The notes beneath the pieces are model-generated. The model did not search any database. It was given only the letters and a program-made list of their open reading frames with translations, and was not told where the DNA came from. The position numbers and the translations under genes were made by a program. DNA of 64,000 bases from positions 1,054,001-1,118,000 of the forward strand of contig OY723318.1 of NCBI GenBank assembly GCA_963210315.1. The letters are read 5' to 3'. Each line of letters opens with the position of its first letter. Position 1 is the first letter of the stretch. Positions 20,160-32,000 of the stretch are shown here, in pieces. This DNA is from Rhynchopus euleeides (lineage: Eukaryota > Euglenozoa > Diplonemea > Diplonemida > Diplonemidae).

Positions 20160-20430
20160 CCCACGCGCACACCACAAAGCGCAATGATTGTTTCCCGGGT
20201 TCCGAGCGATGAAGCGCGGTTGCGAAGTAGCAAAACGAAAATTGTACTGACTGAAGCTTTTTTTGGGTTTGGCCACATCTCAATATTGCTTTTTCCCAAC
20301 ACAGCCTTGAGACCGGAGGTGTGCGCTCTCACAATAAGTAGCGCCCCCGATATCTGTTCTCACACAGTTTGCTGGCCAGGGTGTCTGCCATAAAAGCGAC
20401 AGGGAGTACGATGTTTTCGGGCCGCACAAA
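20160..20430 (+). repeat. Direct repeat pair, left copy
   Basis: Diverged but colinear with 21090-21330. Shared blocks include GCGAAGTA, CAACACAGCCTTG, GTGCGCTC, GTTCTC.CACAGTT, AGGGTGTCT and GGAGTACGAT. An old duplicated element is likely. Confidence 0.6.
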
Positions 20431-21089
20431 AAAATCAACATCAGGTCGGCTTCGTGCTTGTCAGGCTTGCAACGCCTGTTATCTTTGCCGTTTTTTCCCC
20501 ACACAACAAGAAGCTTGTACAGTGAAAAAGACAGTTGGCAGCGCTTTTGGGTCAAACACAATTGACCTTGCATTTTTGCTATGACTGTGCGCACATTCAC
20601 ACCGCAGCTTCATCAGGCAAAATACGTGAGGTTTGTTCACCCGGGTTTGGCGCCCAAACAACGCCTTATCTTTATTTGGGTACACTGAGGCCCGTGCTCT
20701 GGGTCATTTCTACATGCATCAGAGTATGTCATCCTCTTTGTCGTCGTGTCGAACGCACCGAGATCTTCTGCACCACCACCCCCTACCCCTCTCTGTGTTG
20801 CGATTGCACACACGCACACTTCGTGGGCTAGTGTCTGTACAGGGTTAATAAAAAGAGATCAACACACACGCACACACTCCGCTACAGCCCTGATGCCGAT
20901 CTCTCCGAAGCTACCTCAGGTTCTTCTCTTTCTTCAATTCAACCCTTCTTCCCCCATTGGTTTGTCAGTTGGGGGCATCGGTCCCCCGACTTGGTAAACT
21001 ATTTCACCCCCCCGGCGGGGGCGGGGATGGCGTGGCGTCTCCGCGGCGGGCGGTGCGTTTTTTTTGTTGGCTGCATGTCTGTCTGCCTA
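20431..21089. other. Spacer between diverged direct repeats
   Basis: No gene or element is recognised. Composition is more AT-rich than the genes, with a TTAATAAAAAGAG stretch at 20846-20858. Confidence 0.4.
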
Positions 21090-21330
21090 CCGGGGATGGG
21101 ATCGCAAAAAAAATTACTAGTTACGAGCGACGAAGCGTAGCTAAGTCGCGAAGTAACGAAGGAAATCGCACGACTGAATCTTTTGGATTAGCACCTTCAT
21201 GCCACTTCACAGGGCCTCAACACAGCCTTGTGCGCTCATTAAAAAGTAGCCCGGAACTGTTCTCCCACAGTTGCTGGACAGGGTGTCTATAATAAAGCGA
21301 AAGGAGTACGATTTCCCGAACGAAAGAGTT
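21090..21330 (+). repeat. Direct repeat pair, right copy
   Basis: Partner of 20160-20430 about 0.93 kb downstream, in the same orientation. It ends with GAAAGGAGTACGATTT. Confidence 0.6.
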
Positions 21331-21369
21331 GCCGACGGCACAGCGAAGACCTTCCTCCCCTCCCCCCCT

Positions 21370-21557
21370 CCCCCCTCGGGGTCCACCATGCAGGCCACTG
21401 ACAGACGACTGCTACACACCCTCCCATTGTGCATTGATCTGCCTTGTACAGCATGTCTGGTGTGGGGTGACTACAAAAAGGACTAACATTGCGAGAAGGT
21501 GCTGGTTGACTTGCTTTTTCCATTCACTCTCGACGATCAAATCCCCCCCCTCGGGGT
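21370..21557 (+). mobile_element. R1 insert flanked by duplicated poly-C + TCGGGGT
   Basis: The longest R1 copy (insert 21383-21542) starts CCACCATGCAGGCCACTGAC and ends CTCTCGACGATCAAAT. Both flanks read a C run then TCGGGGT (21370-21382 and 21543-21557). No protein is encoded, so it is either a SINE-like unit or the 3' end of a larger retroelement. Confidence 0.8.
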
Positions 21558-21712
21558 GCAGTGTAGTAGAGCCGCGAGAGCCACGGAGGGAAGCCAAGAA
21601 AGGCCTGTGGGTCTGTGGGGCAGGGAGTCAGATTCTGATACAACTATTCCCTCGCGCAGAGGGAGGGGGTGCTGAAAGAAGCGGTTTTCCCCCCAGACCC
21701 CCTGCCCCCCTT

Positions 21713-21826
21713 CCCCCCCCCCCCCCCCCCTGCGTGACTACAAAAAGGACTAACATTGCGAGAAGGTGCTGGGAGATTTACTTTTCCATTCACTCTCGAC
21801 GATCAAACCCCCCCCCCCCCTGCGTG
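21713..21826 (+). mobile_element. 5'-truncated R1 insert flanked by duplicated poly-C + TGCGTG
   Basis: The insert at 21737-21807 begins ACTACAAAAAGGAC and ends CGACGATCAAA. The left flank is an 18-C run plus TGCGTG, the right flank a 13-C run plus TGCGTG. It keeps the same 3' terminus as the other R1 copies but is truncated further at the 5' end. Confidence 0.85.
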
Positions 21827-21842
21827 CCTGCCAATCCGCATC

Positions 21843-22711
21843 CAGGCATGTCGCTAAGCGTCGACCGTCGACCCAGTGATTTTGGGTTTCCCCCCCCATA
21901 AAAAAGCGTCGACCCAGCGTCGACCCAGTGGACTGGGTTGACGCTTGGTCGAGGCTTGGAGCGTCGACCCAGTGGACCAACTGGGTTGCCATTCAAGCCT
22001 GGACCAAGCGTCAACCCATTTATTACACTAGGTCGACGCTAACCTGGCGTTGACCCGGTTCCACTGGGTCGACGCTCACCAAGCGCGGACCAAGCGTCAA
22101 CCCACTTTCACTGGGTCGACGTCGAAGAGAGTATGGTTTTGCAGGAACAGATGATCACTACCGTGGCCTCCGGCGGCTGGGGGGCTCCGCCCCCCAGACC
22201 CCCCTGTGGCGTATGTCTCGTACTCAAGTCATTCGATTCCCACCGGGTCAGGGAATCCAACCACTCCAGTCGCCTCAGGGGGACGCAGCCAACTCACACA
22301 GAATCTGTACGCCCACAATGAACAGATGTTCACTACCGTGGCCTCCGGCGGCTGGGGGGCTCTGCCCCCCAGACCCCCCCATCTCGCGTGCCCGTCTAGT
22401 AACCAAGTCCTTGCGCTTTGACGGCCGTGGCATATCAGGGGGCAGCGTCGAAATTATGGTCCCGAAAGTCATTTTTTGGTTTCCTCCGACACCCGACGGC
22501 GCGAGCGGGAGAGGAACCACGGAAGGAACCCAGCGCCTCACACCGTGCCCACCTAGTGGTCCACCGATGGGAAAATTTGGCAACAACACGAGCGCGCGCG
22601 AAGCGCGCGCGAGAAAAATTGACCCCTAGTGGTTTCCCCCCTGATCCCCCCCCCAAAACAGGAGCGTCAACCCACCAAATCTCCAAAATCGAAAAGTTAG
22701 CGACAGGCCTG
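21843..22711. mobile_element. Element C: CAG-ended DNA transposon, 9-bp target duplication
   Basis: Ends CAGGCATGTCGCTAA (21843-21857) and, complemented with one mismatch, 22697-22711. ATCCGCATC abuts both ends (21834-21842 and 22712-22720). The left half is a dense array of a GCGTCGACCCAGTGG-like word in both orientations. The middle has two copies of the shared core (22145-22206 and 22320-22380), and the right part has an 8-bp-stem GAA hairpin (22592-22610) followed by GAGAAAAATT. No transposase frame is present. Confidence 0.85.
21855..22122. repeat. Cluster of GTCGACCCAGT words in both orientations
   Basis: About ten variants of GCGTCGACCCAGTGG or its complement (some with TTGACGC in place of TCGACGC) are packed into 270 bp. 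They form overlapping palindromes. The word also appears once at the other end of the element (22664-22676), as expected for subterminal protein-binding repeats. Confidence 0.8.
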
Positions 22712-22720
22712 ATCCGCATC

Positions 22721-23031
22721 CCAACACTTCCTGCAGGTATTTTTTTTGTTAGTTCGGCGTAGCCAACTGGGGAAACTTTCTGTGCCTTTAGCTGGATCGT
22801 GCGTCCCCACTCACACCACTTCATCAGACCGGGGAGTGGTGTACACAAAGAGTGGGGTCCGCGTTCCAACAAAACAACTTCCGGCAGTAATTGGTTTGTT
22901 GTCTCGTTTTGAACACTCGTGTGAGCGGAAAGCGACCCACCACAGCTGCAACCAAACGTGCTCTATACACTAACCCCACCTCCCCCCCCCCCCCCCCCCC
23001 TCCCACAACACAAACACACCACCACCACAGG
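22721..23031. other. Leader region of the giant gene
   Basis: It contains a dispersed motif (AGTTCGGCGTAGCCAACTGG, 22751-22770), a segment (CTTCATCAGACCGGGG, then GTACACAAAGAGTGGGGTC) shared with 51620-51660, and a 20-base C run (22982-23000). The run is followed by AG at 23029-23030, one base before ATG 23032. Confidence 0.6.
23029..23030 (+). promoter_or_regulatory. Probable trans-splice acceptor of the giant gene
   Basis: The poly-C tract, then CACCACCACCACAG, directly precedes G-ATG. The genomic 5' leader would be a single base, so the start codon is chosen by this site. Upstream in-frame codons to 22891 are treated as non-coding. Confidence 0.55.
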
Positions 23032-26000
23032 ATGTCTAGTTCACTGGAGGTGCTGCTGCGATGGGCTGTGCTAACAGCTCTCACCGCGACCGCCGCCGCG
23101 TTGCGCGCCGACCTCACATTTGAGAGGGAGTTCGAATTGGAAGCAGGCTCCTCTGCGATAGGGGATGTCGTACTTGACCGCCCCTCCGACGGCTGGACCC
23201 ACATCCGCTGCAGGTCCCTCACCTCCGCCGCAGTCGTCACCACCGCGGGCCCCGCCACGCTCTACTGCCCCCGCAGCACACTCCGCTGGTTCGACAACCC
23301 CAACCCCGCAATCTCCATGCCCCTCCACTACTCCGCAGCAGCCTGCACCAAGATGGGCCTCCGCCTCTGCAGGCTCCGGGAGCTGTGCGGCACCAGCAGC
23401 ACCGGATCCCCCCTGGCTTCACTCCACCCCTCCGCCGCGGATGCCGCAGGGGAGAACATCACACAGGCTCTGGTCGTCACCTCCGAAGGCCACGCCGTGG
23501 ATATCGGGAGCGGGGCCCCCTGCACTGTCGTGCAGGATGCCGGTTCCACCTCCCTCAATGCGTCCCTCTCCTATGGGAGGCTGTGCTGCGCATCCGATGC
23601 CTGCAGCGGGCTCCTCCCCGGGGAGCTGGCTGTCCCGCCGGGGCACACAACGTCCTTCCCAGCCCAGGTGAAAGTCGCGTGGTCCCGCCGCGGCGCAGGG
23701 GCCATCCGCTGTGAGGTCTCGCATGGCGGGGGCGGGGCACGGCTGGCCTCCCTGGAGTTTCGTGTCACATCCCTACCGCCGCGCCGCGGTGCCCCTGCCC
23801 TCGTCAGCCGGGTCGTGGATGTATTACCAGGATCCGAGACAGCGGTGCTGGAGGTCTTTCTCCAAACCCCCCCAGACGCCGCCACCGCTTCGGCGCAGAT
23901 TCCCACCACCAGACAGACCCTCGTGAGATGCAGGACTGCGTCACCCAGCAGAGGGGTGCGGATCGAGGCAAAGCCACTCCGTTTTACCGACGCGACGCAC
24001 GACCTCCCGCAGCAGCTCCGGGTCTTCTGGGAAGGGGGTGTCGAAGGGAATTCCGGAGGATTCACCCCGGGCTCCGACGACGTGGTGTGCTTCCGCAACG
24101 GGGAGGCGGAGGGGGGGGTCGTCGGGAGGGTGATCCGGAGGAAGGGGGCAAGCCTGCAGCTGGTGGGGCCCGGGGGAGCCCTGCTGGACCCCTCCCGCCC
24201 CGCGGTGTTCAAATCCGGGGAGGCGCTGTGGTCCTTCGGGCTCCGCGTCACGCACGCCCCCAGCGTTGCGGCGGTCGACCCCCCGGGGTGGCCCACAGCC
24301 CTCCACCAAGCTGAGTGCAAAGTTCTCCCAGAGGAGGGCTCGCAGAGGCCACGGCTGCACCTTCTCCGCCCTGTCCCTCTGGAGTTCTCCTCTGCCACAA
24401 CGCTGTGGTTTGCCCTGATCAGAGGGAGGCGGCAGTTCTCACAGTACACCATCAAGCTGCGCTGCCGCAACGGGCGGCGCCCACACCGAGGCATCGGGAC
24501 TTTATGGGAGCTCCATCCAGACTACGCTTACGTCGAGAGGACCGTGGTGGTGCGTGTCCCGGATCTGGTCGGGCCGCACCGCTCTTCCCTGTCCCTCAAG
24601 AGCAGCCTCGGAGCTATTGTCCCAGGGGCTGTAACCTCAGCTGAGGTTTCGCTGTCGAATCTGCCGACAGCCCCAACGAGGGTGACCTGTGTGTCCTCCC
24701 TGGAGGAACAGGTGGGTGTCTCCCCGAGGGTGATGACTTTCCCGGGGGTTTCGGCGGAGGTTGGCGCGGAGGGGCTCCTCCTGAGATCCGCTTCGGTTGT
24801 GGGGTTTAAATACACCGGGGCGCAGTTTGCTTACAACGGGACCCTGTGGTTGGGGTGTTCCGCAACCTCCGGGGTGTGTAAGGCAACCGCATGCGGGGGC
24901 GAGTTTCTGGAGGGGGATGAATGGCGGGAGTGCTCCGACACGACATTCGCGATCCACGCGGCGAGCCCCGGGGATGACCCGCTCTCCCCGTTCTTCCCCC
25001 GCAGCGCAGAGGACCCTATCCTAAACGGGGATGCCATCATTCTGTCAAATCCGCTCGACCTCAACACCAGCGTGACATGCGCGACCGATGAGGAGTACTG
25101 CCGCATCGGCGACACCTGCTTCACCCGCTTCCCCCCGGAGGGGAGCGATTTCATCTCCTGCAACAACACCTTCAGAATCTGGGCGGAGGGGGGGTCGCTG
25201 GGGGACCCGATCCGGCAGTCGGACACCGTGGCACTCCAGTGGGCTCCCGGGGGGGATTTCTTGAGAAACCGCTGGTTGGGGTGTGCACCGCAGTCGGGGA
25301 GCCTGGAGACGTCTAACTCTCTGTCGGATGTTGGAGGTTTGCGGTGCACCGCGACATTCTACGACAGGTGTATCGGGAGCCCGCCTTATTCGCATCCGTT
25401 TTTCATCCCGGGGGAGTGTGGGATGCACTCCTTCGCGATGAACGTCCGGAATGGAACTTCGTCAAACTCATCAGGGGATGCGGTGTACAGCAGATCGATG
25501 GATTTCCCACTCTCTTTTGAAGCTGACCCCGGAGGCCCCTCCTGGCAATCCATATCACCTTCGGTTGAGTCCGTGAGCATCGCAACGTCGGGCTCCCCAT
25601 CCTCTGTCGCAATCCGAAGCAGGTCATCCGACGGGACAAACTCCACCCAAATGAAGCTCACCCTCAACCCCGACGGGTCGCACGAGCTCCGCTCGACCCT
25701 CCCCGAATGGAGGACCCAACAAGGCGCACACTGCACGCAGGACTACACCACCCTCTGGGGGAATGTGACAGAGTGCCGCTCTGCCTGTGAGAACACCACA
25801 GGATGTGCCTTTATATCCTACCCGCATACTGGGGGCTGCCGTGTCCATTCAGGGGTGCTGGGGAGCTGCCTGTCTGGGGAGGATCTGGAGGGGCCGAATG
25901 GGACCTCCCCCACCGTGACGCAGAGCCTGGAGCCTGGGTCTGATGTCTCGGAGGCGTTGTATGGAAGCGGAGCGGGGGTGCCTGGTGGAGCGGAACCTGC

Positions 26001-29000
26001 CGGCATGCCGTGGAATGGGGTTGCGCGGATCGGGGGTTCCGGGAGAGCCTTGCATGTCGTGAACCCAACCCCCGCCGCGATGCGCTCCGGAAGCACCTCA
26101 TTTGACCTCTACATCCGGGTCGAGCCCCGCCCCGAATTCTGGCTCCTCCGCTCCACCTCAGGCGAAGGGTGCCTCCAGGAGGCAACTCCCAACCCCTTGG
26201 GAGCATACCCCACCTCAAGCCTCCAGCTCTCCCAGCACTGCAACGGGACCTGGTCCTCCCGCAGCTTCAGCGGTGCGACGTTCACCCTCTCCGCGACAGA
26301 GGGAGGGGCGTGCCTCCCTGCGGTTCCGAGCGGCTCCTCCGCCCCGTGCACCACCCTGCTGCAGTGGGTCCCCTCGCCCCGGGGGGATCCATCGCTGGAG
26401 CCGTTTTCCTCCTCCACCCAACTCCACGCATCCCTTTCGGGGTGGGTTGTGGTGCGGTCCACAGGGATGTGCCTCGCATCTAACGGGACTGCGGTGGAGT
26501 CTAGCGGCGGGGGGTTTGCAGATAAATGCGCCCTGTGGCAGCGGGAGGTGATCCCGCAGCCCGACGACATGCCTCTGGTGGCCACATCGGAGGGGCGTGG
26601 TTTTGGCATCGGGATGTATCTAAGCTATCAGGGGAATGTCAGCATGGAGGTTTCCGACGCCGAGGGAGGGTCTGTCGCAGTCACATCCAGGGCACTCCAG
26701 GCAGGGGTGTGGTATCACATCGCGGGGGTGTTTGACAGAGGCGCCTCCAGGGCAAAGCTTTACATCAACTCACGCCTCTCCGGGTCTGTTTCGACAGGGC
26801 AGCTCTCCTCCTCCAGCCACTCTGCGGAGCTCCTCCACATCGGGGACCCAACCTCCCGCCACTCCGCCCTGATAGACAACCTCGCGGTGTGGGAAGGCAC
26901 TCTCCCCGCCTTCTCCGTCGCACGGAGGTGGGGGTTTCAGGAGATTGCCGAATCCGTTGACTCCCCAACCCCGGTTGTCTCCTTCACCTTCCCAAGCGGC
27001 AGCCTTGAGGAGCATTTCGGAGCGACGACACACCTCTTTGGGGTGGAATCCCCCCGGGGGGAGCCTGGCGTGTCGGGCGGGAGGGGCGTGTATCTCACAA
27101 CCCCCGGGTTTGACTGCGGAGGGTTTGGAGATTCTTATAGAGGCATCTCGCTGGAGGCCTGCCGGGGGAGGTGCACAGAGGATGACGCATGCACGGCTTT
27201 CGCATACTCCGCCTCCGGAGAAGCTCCAATTTGCCACGTCGTGTCGGCGGGAGGTGCGGGGGAGCTCTCCGGGGAGGACCCTTGGAACCTCAACCCATCC
27301 GGGGGGGCAAGCCGCCCCGCGGCATGCCACCGGAAACCCCCCGGGATGCGGCGTGCCGCGGGGCGTGCCCTTCTGACCCCTTGGAGTAGCGTTGATTGCG
27401 ATGCCTCCTCATCAGCTCTGAACAGCTCCTGCGAGCATGCCTTTGATGGGATCCGGCTTGCCACAGGGGGGCCTGGGGAGTGGATTTCCAACGGGGAGGG
27501 GGTTGGGGCCCGGATTTTGGTCCGGCTCACCTCCCCCCCGCGCCGCGTCGGGGGGTTGCGGGTCGCGCAGCGGGGGTTCGGTGCCTCGCAGATCCGAACC
27601 CTCCGGATCTGCTTTGACACGTCCCGCCCCTCCGACTGCCTCACTGCGCGTCTCCCCCCAGCGCCCCACACACAGGCACCCCCCTATGCAACTCCCTGGT
27701 CGGACATCTCCTTCCCTGGGCGGGATTCCTCCTCCGTGGAGCTCACGGTGGAGAGCGTTTACCCCGAATTCCAAACCTCTATCGCATCGGACTGCTCTGC
27801 CTACCCCTGCCCCGGGGTGACCCGGAGTGGCGACGGCCTCCCCTATGCAAGCAGGCCATGCGGGGGTGGCGGGTGCACCACCTCCTTCTGCTGCGAATCC
27901 TCCGGTGTCGGGCTGCAAGAGATTCAGATATTTGGTGCATCCCCCACAGGGGGGGCCTCACCTGACGCCTCCATAGTGCTGTCGGAGCACTGCGCGGCTG
28001 CGGGGTCCGGCGGGGAGGGGTTTCTGAAAAACACCGGGCTGCTCGGGGAGCTGTTCGACGCATCGCGGGGTCGCCCCTACGAGATCCTCCGGAGGCAGGC
28101 CTGCCTTGGGGGTGACATCCTCACCTGGTCTTCCAGCTCCGCAACCTCAGCCTACGGGGCACCTGGCGTGACCCTCCAGGAGTGCATTGAAACCTGCGAC
28201 TCACACCCCATTCAGTGCTCCGGTTTCGACCGGCTCACCGGAGAAACCTCCGGGGGCCGATGCCGGTGGAAATCCGATGCCTCCCCAGGGAATTACTCTG
28301 TGGATAACCCGGTGGATTGCGCGCTCCCCCACAGGGGTCTCCACAACGCCAACGGGAGTGTCACACAGCATTTCATGATGGGATCCGATGATGTTTCTTC
28401 CAACCCCCGCGGGGGTGACTTCCTCCTTGGAAACGCATCCGCCTGCCGCTTCCACGGGGGGTCCGCCCTCGCTGTGCCCCACTTCGAAACCCCCTTCCCA
28501 CTCTCCGTGGCGGGATGGGCGCGTCTCTCCGGAGATGCCTGCAACTCCACAACCTCTGGAGCCCCGATTGTCGAATGGAGCGCTGCTGAGTCAGACGAGA
28601 AAAACCTCCTCTCCATCACCTCCGGGGGACGGCTGAGGTGGTTTACCTACAACGGGACGGAGGTGTCGGGGAATTACACATCAGCTTGCGATGGGGGGTG
28701 GCATAGCTTCGCCGCATCCATCTCTTTCTCCGGGGAGATCGCATTCTATGTCGACGGGGAGGAGGCTGGGTTTGGGTGCTGCGTCACCCCGACGTCGAAA
28801 ACCGATTTTCTCCTCATCGGTGGCACCGCGACCCGGGGGGATGTCACACACAGCCTCGACGGACTCCTCTATTCGGTGAAGGTCATCGCGGATGACATCA
28901 CGCATGCCGCCGCCCACTCCCTCCTCCGGGAAGACGTTGTCAACCCGACAGAAACCCTCTCAGGCATCGGAGGCGTCTCCTTCTTCTACTCCAGAATCCA

Positions 29001-32000
29001 GGCAATGATGCTCCCCGACGAATCCGCGAACACCATCGAGCGGCACAACGCCATGATGCCCATCTCTGCCTGCAAGTCACTCTGCTCCGACGCCCCCGGT
29101 TGCCTCTCCCTCGCCTATGCAACCCAGAGGTTTTCCCCAACCTACAACGTGTCACGGGGGAGCTGCGTGCTTTACTCCAAGGCTGTGTCATCTCCCAACC
29201 ATCTCTGGGATGTATCTGCCATCGAAGGGCTCAGCCATATGGACTACTACATCAAAAGCTCCGCTCCAGTTAAAGATGTCTGCGCTGTGATCGATTTGGC
29301 CCCGGCTTCCGACGCGTTTGTCTCCTGGAATTCCCCGACATCACCCCAGGGGAATGGGACTGTCATGCGGCTCTCCACCGAGGCGGATGCGCTCTACCTG
29401 CACTACAACCTGGAGGGGATGGGGTACGACGCGGAGGAGATGTCTGCAGCATACCTTTCCCTGGAGCTTGCGGATTCAGGGCTGCTCAGCCATATCACTT
29501 TTGACAACACAACGCGGGATGACGCGGGGCGTGGCGATTCGGACATATCCCTCGGGGTTGGGGTCTCCTTCACCAACGAGGCAAAGGTCGGGTTCGGAAG
29601 CGCCCGCTTCGAGCAGATCAGCGCCAACGGGGGCTGCCCCGCCGCAACCGGTGGCGCCGCTGTGGTGGATATGTTCGCCTCAAACACAACGGAGCTTGCC
29701 TGGGGGGCCTGGGTGAAGCCGGACCTCCTCTCGGGATCTGTCGTTGCCATCACGGAGACCGTCTCCCTTTATATGGAAGATGGTTTCCTGCTTTGCAAGG
29801 TGGTGACCCTGGAGAACGGGGTGCCAACGGAGAATGTGGTGCGGAGCAGGGCGAGAGTTGTCGAGAGGTACGCCTGGCAGCACGTCGCCTGCCACTTCGC
29901 CGCGGAGGGGCGTGCACAGCTCGACGTGCTGCATGGGGGCGAGGTGGTGGGGAGTACTACGCAGAACATCTCCGACACATTCTCCACCGCGTCTGAGCTG
30001 TCTAAACTGACCATAGGGTGCCATGGAAACATGACATACAGCGGGCTCATTGATGACGTCAGGATCATACACGGCTCTCTCTCGACTTACGACATGTCTG
30101 TCCTGCAGGGTCTCACCGGAAGCTGTGCCGAGGCATCTGGCATCCTAACCATCTCCGCCGTGACCCCATTTTCCGAGAGCCGCGTTACCCTGTCAGACCA
30201 GCCGTCCTCCCTGCTCAACATAACCCGCGTGGTCCGCATGTCATCCAGCGCCTCCCGGATTTCCGCCGACATAACCTCCGCCCTCAGAATCTCCCCTTAT
30301 CTGAAGATCCAATTCACACCCACCCCTGACATCGACTGGGACGCCTCCCCTTCACAGAAGGACCCATTCTCCAAAGGGTTCGACCGGAGCACCGCGCTGC
30401 GGAACTGCACCTCCCCCCAAGGCCTCCGCGTGGTGTCCCGCGAGGGGGGTGCGGGGGGGAGCGGGGGGCCTGCCCTCGCGATGATCCGGAACTGCGGGTC
30501 CTTCGTGGGGTCTCCGGCGGAGGTGGCCTGCGAGACCTGCTGGGATCGGAAAATGGAGATGGCGATATGCAGAGACGCGGCACGCGCGGAGGGGGGCACG
30601 CTGTGGAATGGGGTCGGGGTGGGGTCGGGGACATGCCTGGCGTCGTGCGAGACGGATCCGGCATGCCGCAGTGTCGCGTGGGATCCCGTCGGGGGGAACT
30701 GCACGACCTTCTCCCAGCGGTGCTCCGAGCCTTTCCGGGAGTGGGTCACGGGGAGCAACGACCGGAACGGCACGGAGAAGGCGTACCTCCTCGAGAGGAA
30801 CACCACCTCTGATATCATCCGGACCCCGGCGGTCCTCTCCTTCGACGCACGCGATGCGCTCATCCCCTCTATGCAGGCCGTGACAGGCGCTATCCTCCGG
30901 CTCCAAATCTCCTCCGCAGCCTCCGCATTCCGCGAAGGGAGATGCGACCTCACCCTCTCCCGCGACACCTCCGGAACCCTTCCGGGCGATACCCACACCC
31001 CCTTCTCCCGGGAGAAGGCATCCGCCATCCCCCTTTTCTCCGCGGGGGATTCTGCGCGGAGCGCCCCGGGTTTCTCCATCACCCACAGCCTGGGAAGGGT
31101 GTCACAAGGCTCTGTTGTTGCGGTTGACATCATGCCACTCCTTGGATCCGCCGGGGCCCCGCAGGGGCCCTTCCTCCGGGTGAAGGTCGAGGCGTGGTGT
31201 GGGGTGGGGCCCGGGTCTGCGCCCTCCGCCAACACCTCTCTCGTGTTTGCTTCGAAGGAGGATAAAAACGGCATCCCCCCGGGGGTGTTCCTCGCCACGC
31301 CGAACCTCGAAGGGGGGGTGGGGGTGCGGTCTGCGGTGGAGCCGTCGTCTCTCCTCCGGTCTGACGCAGGGTCTGTCAGCTGGATGCAGCTGAGGTTTGC
31401 CTTGGGGGATCGCCCCCACCGCGACATCGCGCTGGCCTGGCTGAGCCTCGGAGGTCTGACGGAGGCTGAAGGGGCTGGGAGGGTTTCACCCCCCTGTGGG
31501 AGGATTCGTGTCGAGGTGGTCAACACGGCGTTCACCCGGCAGGATTTTTACCACTTCTCCTCCACGGCTTTTGCATGGGGTTCCGACCACGCCGCATCCC
31601 GGGATGTGTCGCGACGCAGCGACGGGTTTTCCTCCATCACCCCCCGCGCGGGGTTTCTCCGCTCCCCGGAGCACCAGCAGAACCTCTATCTTGTCTCAAA
31701 GATTTTCACCCTTGTGGACCACGCCGCAACCCCGTTTGACATAACCTCTATTGTGAGGGAGGCGGGACGGGGGGCTGATTCGGTCTCTCTGAAAATAACC
31801 TCGGGGTGTGATGGGGGTCGTGCTGTGCAGTTCAACGAATCTGACGCGGTGCTTCAGCTCGTCTTCTCCCCTGCGGCGGTTGCGGTGGGTGGGGGTGGGG
31901 GTGGTGACCCCCCCAACACCTTCACCTCCACCATCTCTGATGCAGACACCTCCTTCACATCCGTGCTCCGCAGCAAGGCAGGATCGCCTCAGGGAGGAGA

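Noticed and set aside
22592-22640. GC hairpin followed about 15 bases later by CTAG, like a Helitron 3' end
   Set aside because: The hairpin lies inside an element with clear TIRs and a target duplication, and the other three hairpins have no CTRR after them.
22891-23031. In-frame 5' extension of the giant gene
   Set aside because: It runs through the poly-C tract and lacks an ATG; the signal peptide starts at ATG 23032 right after the acceptor-like AG.
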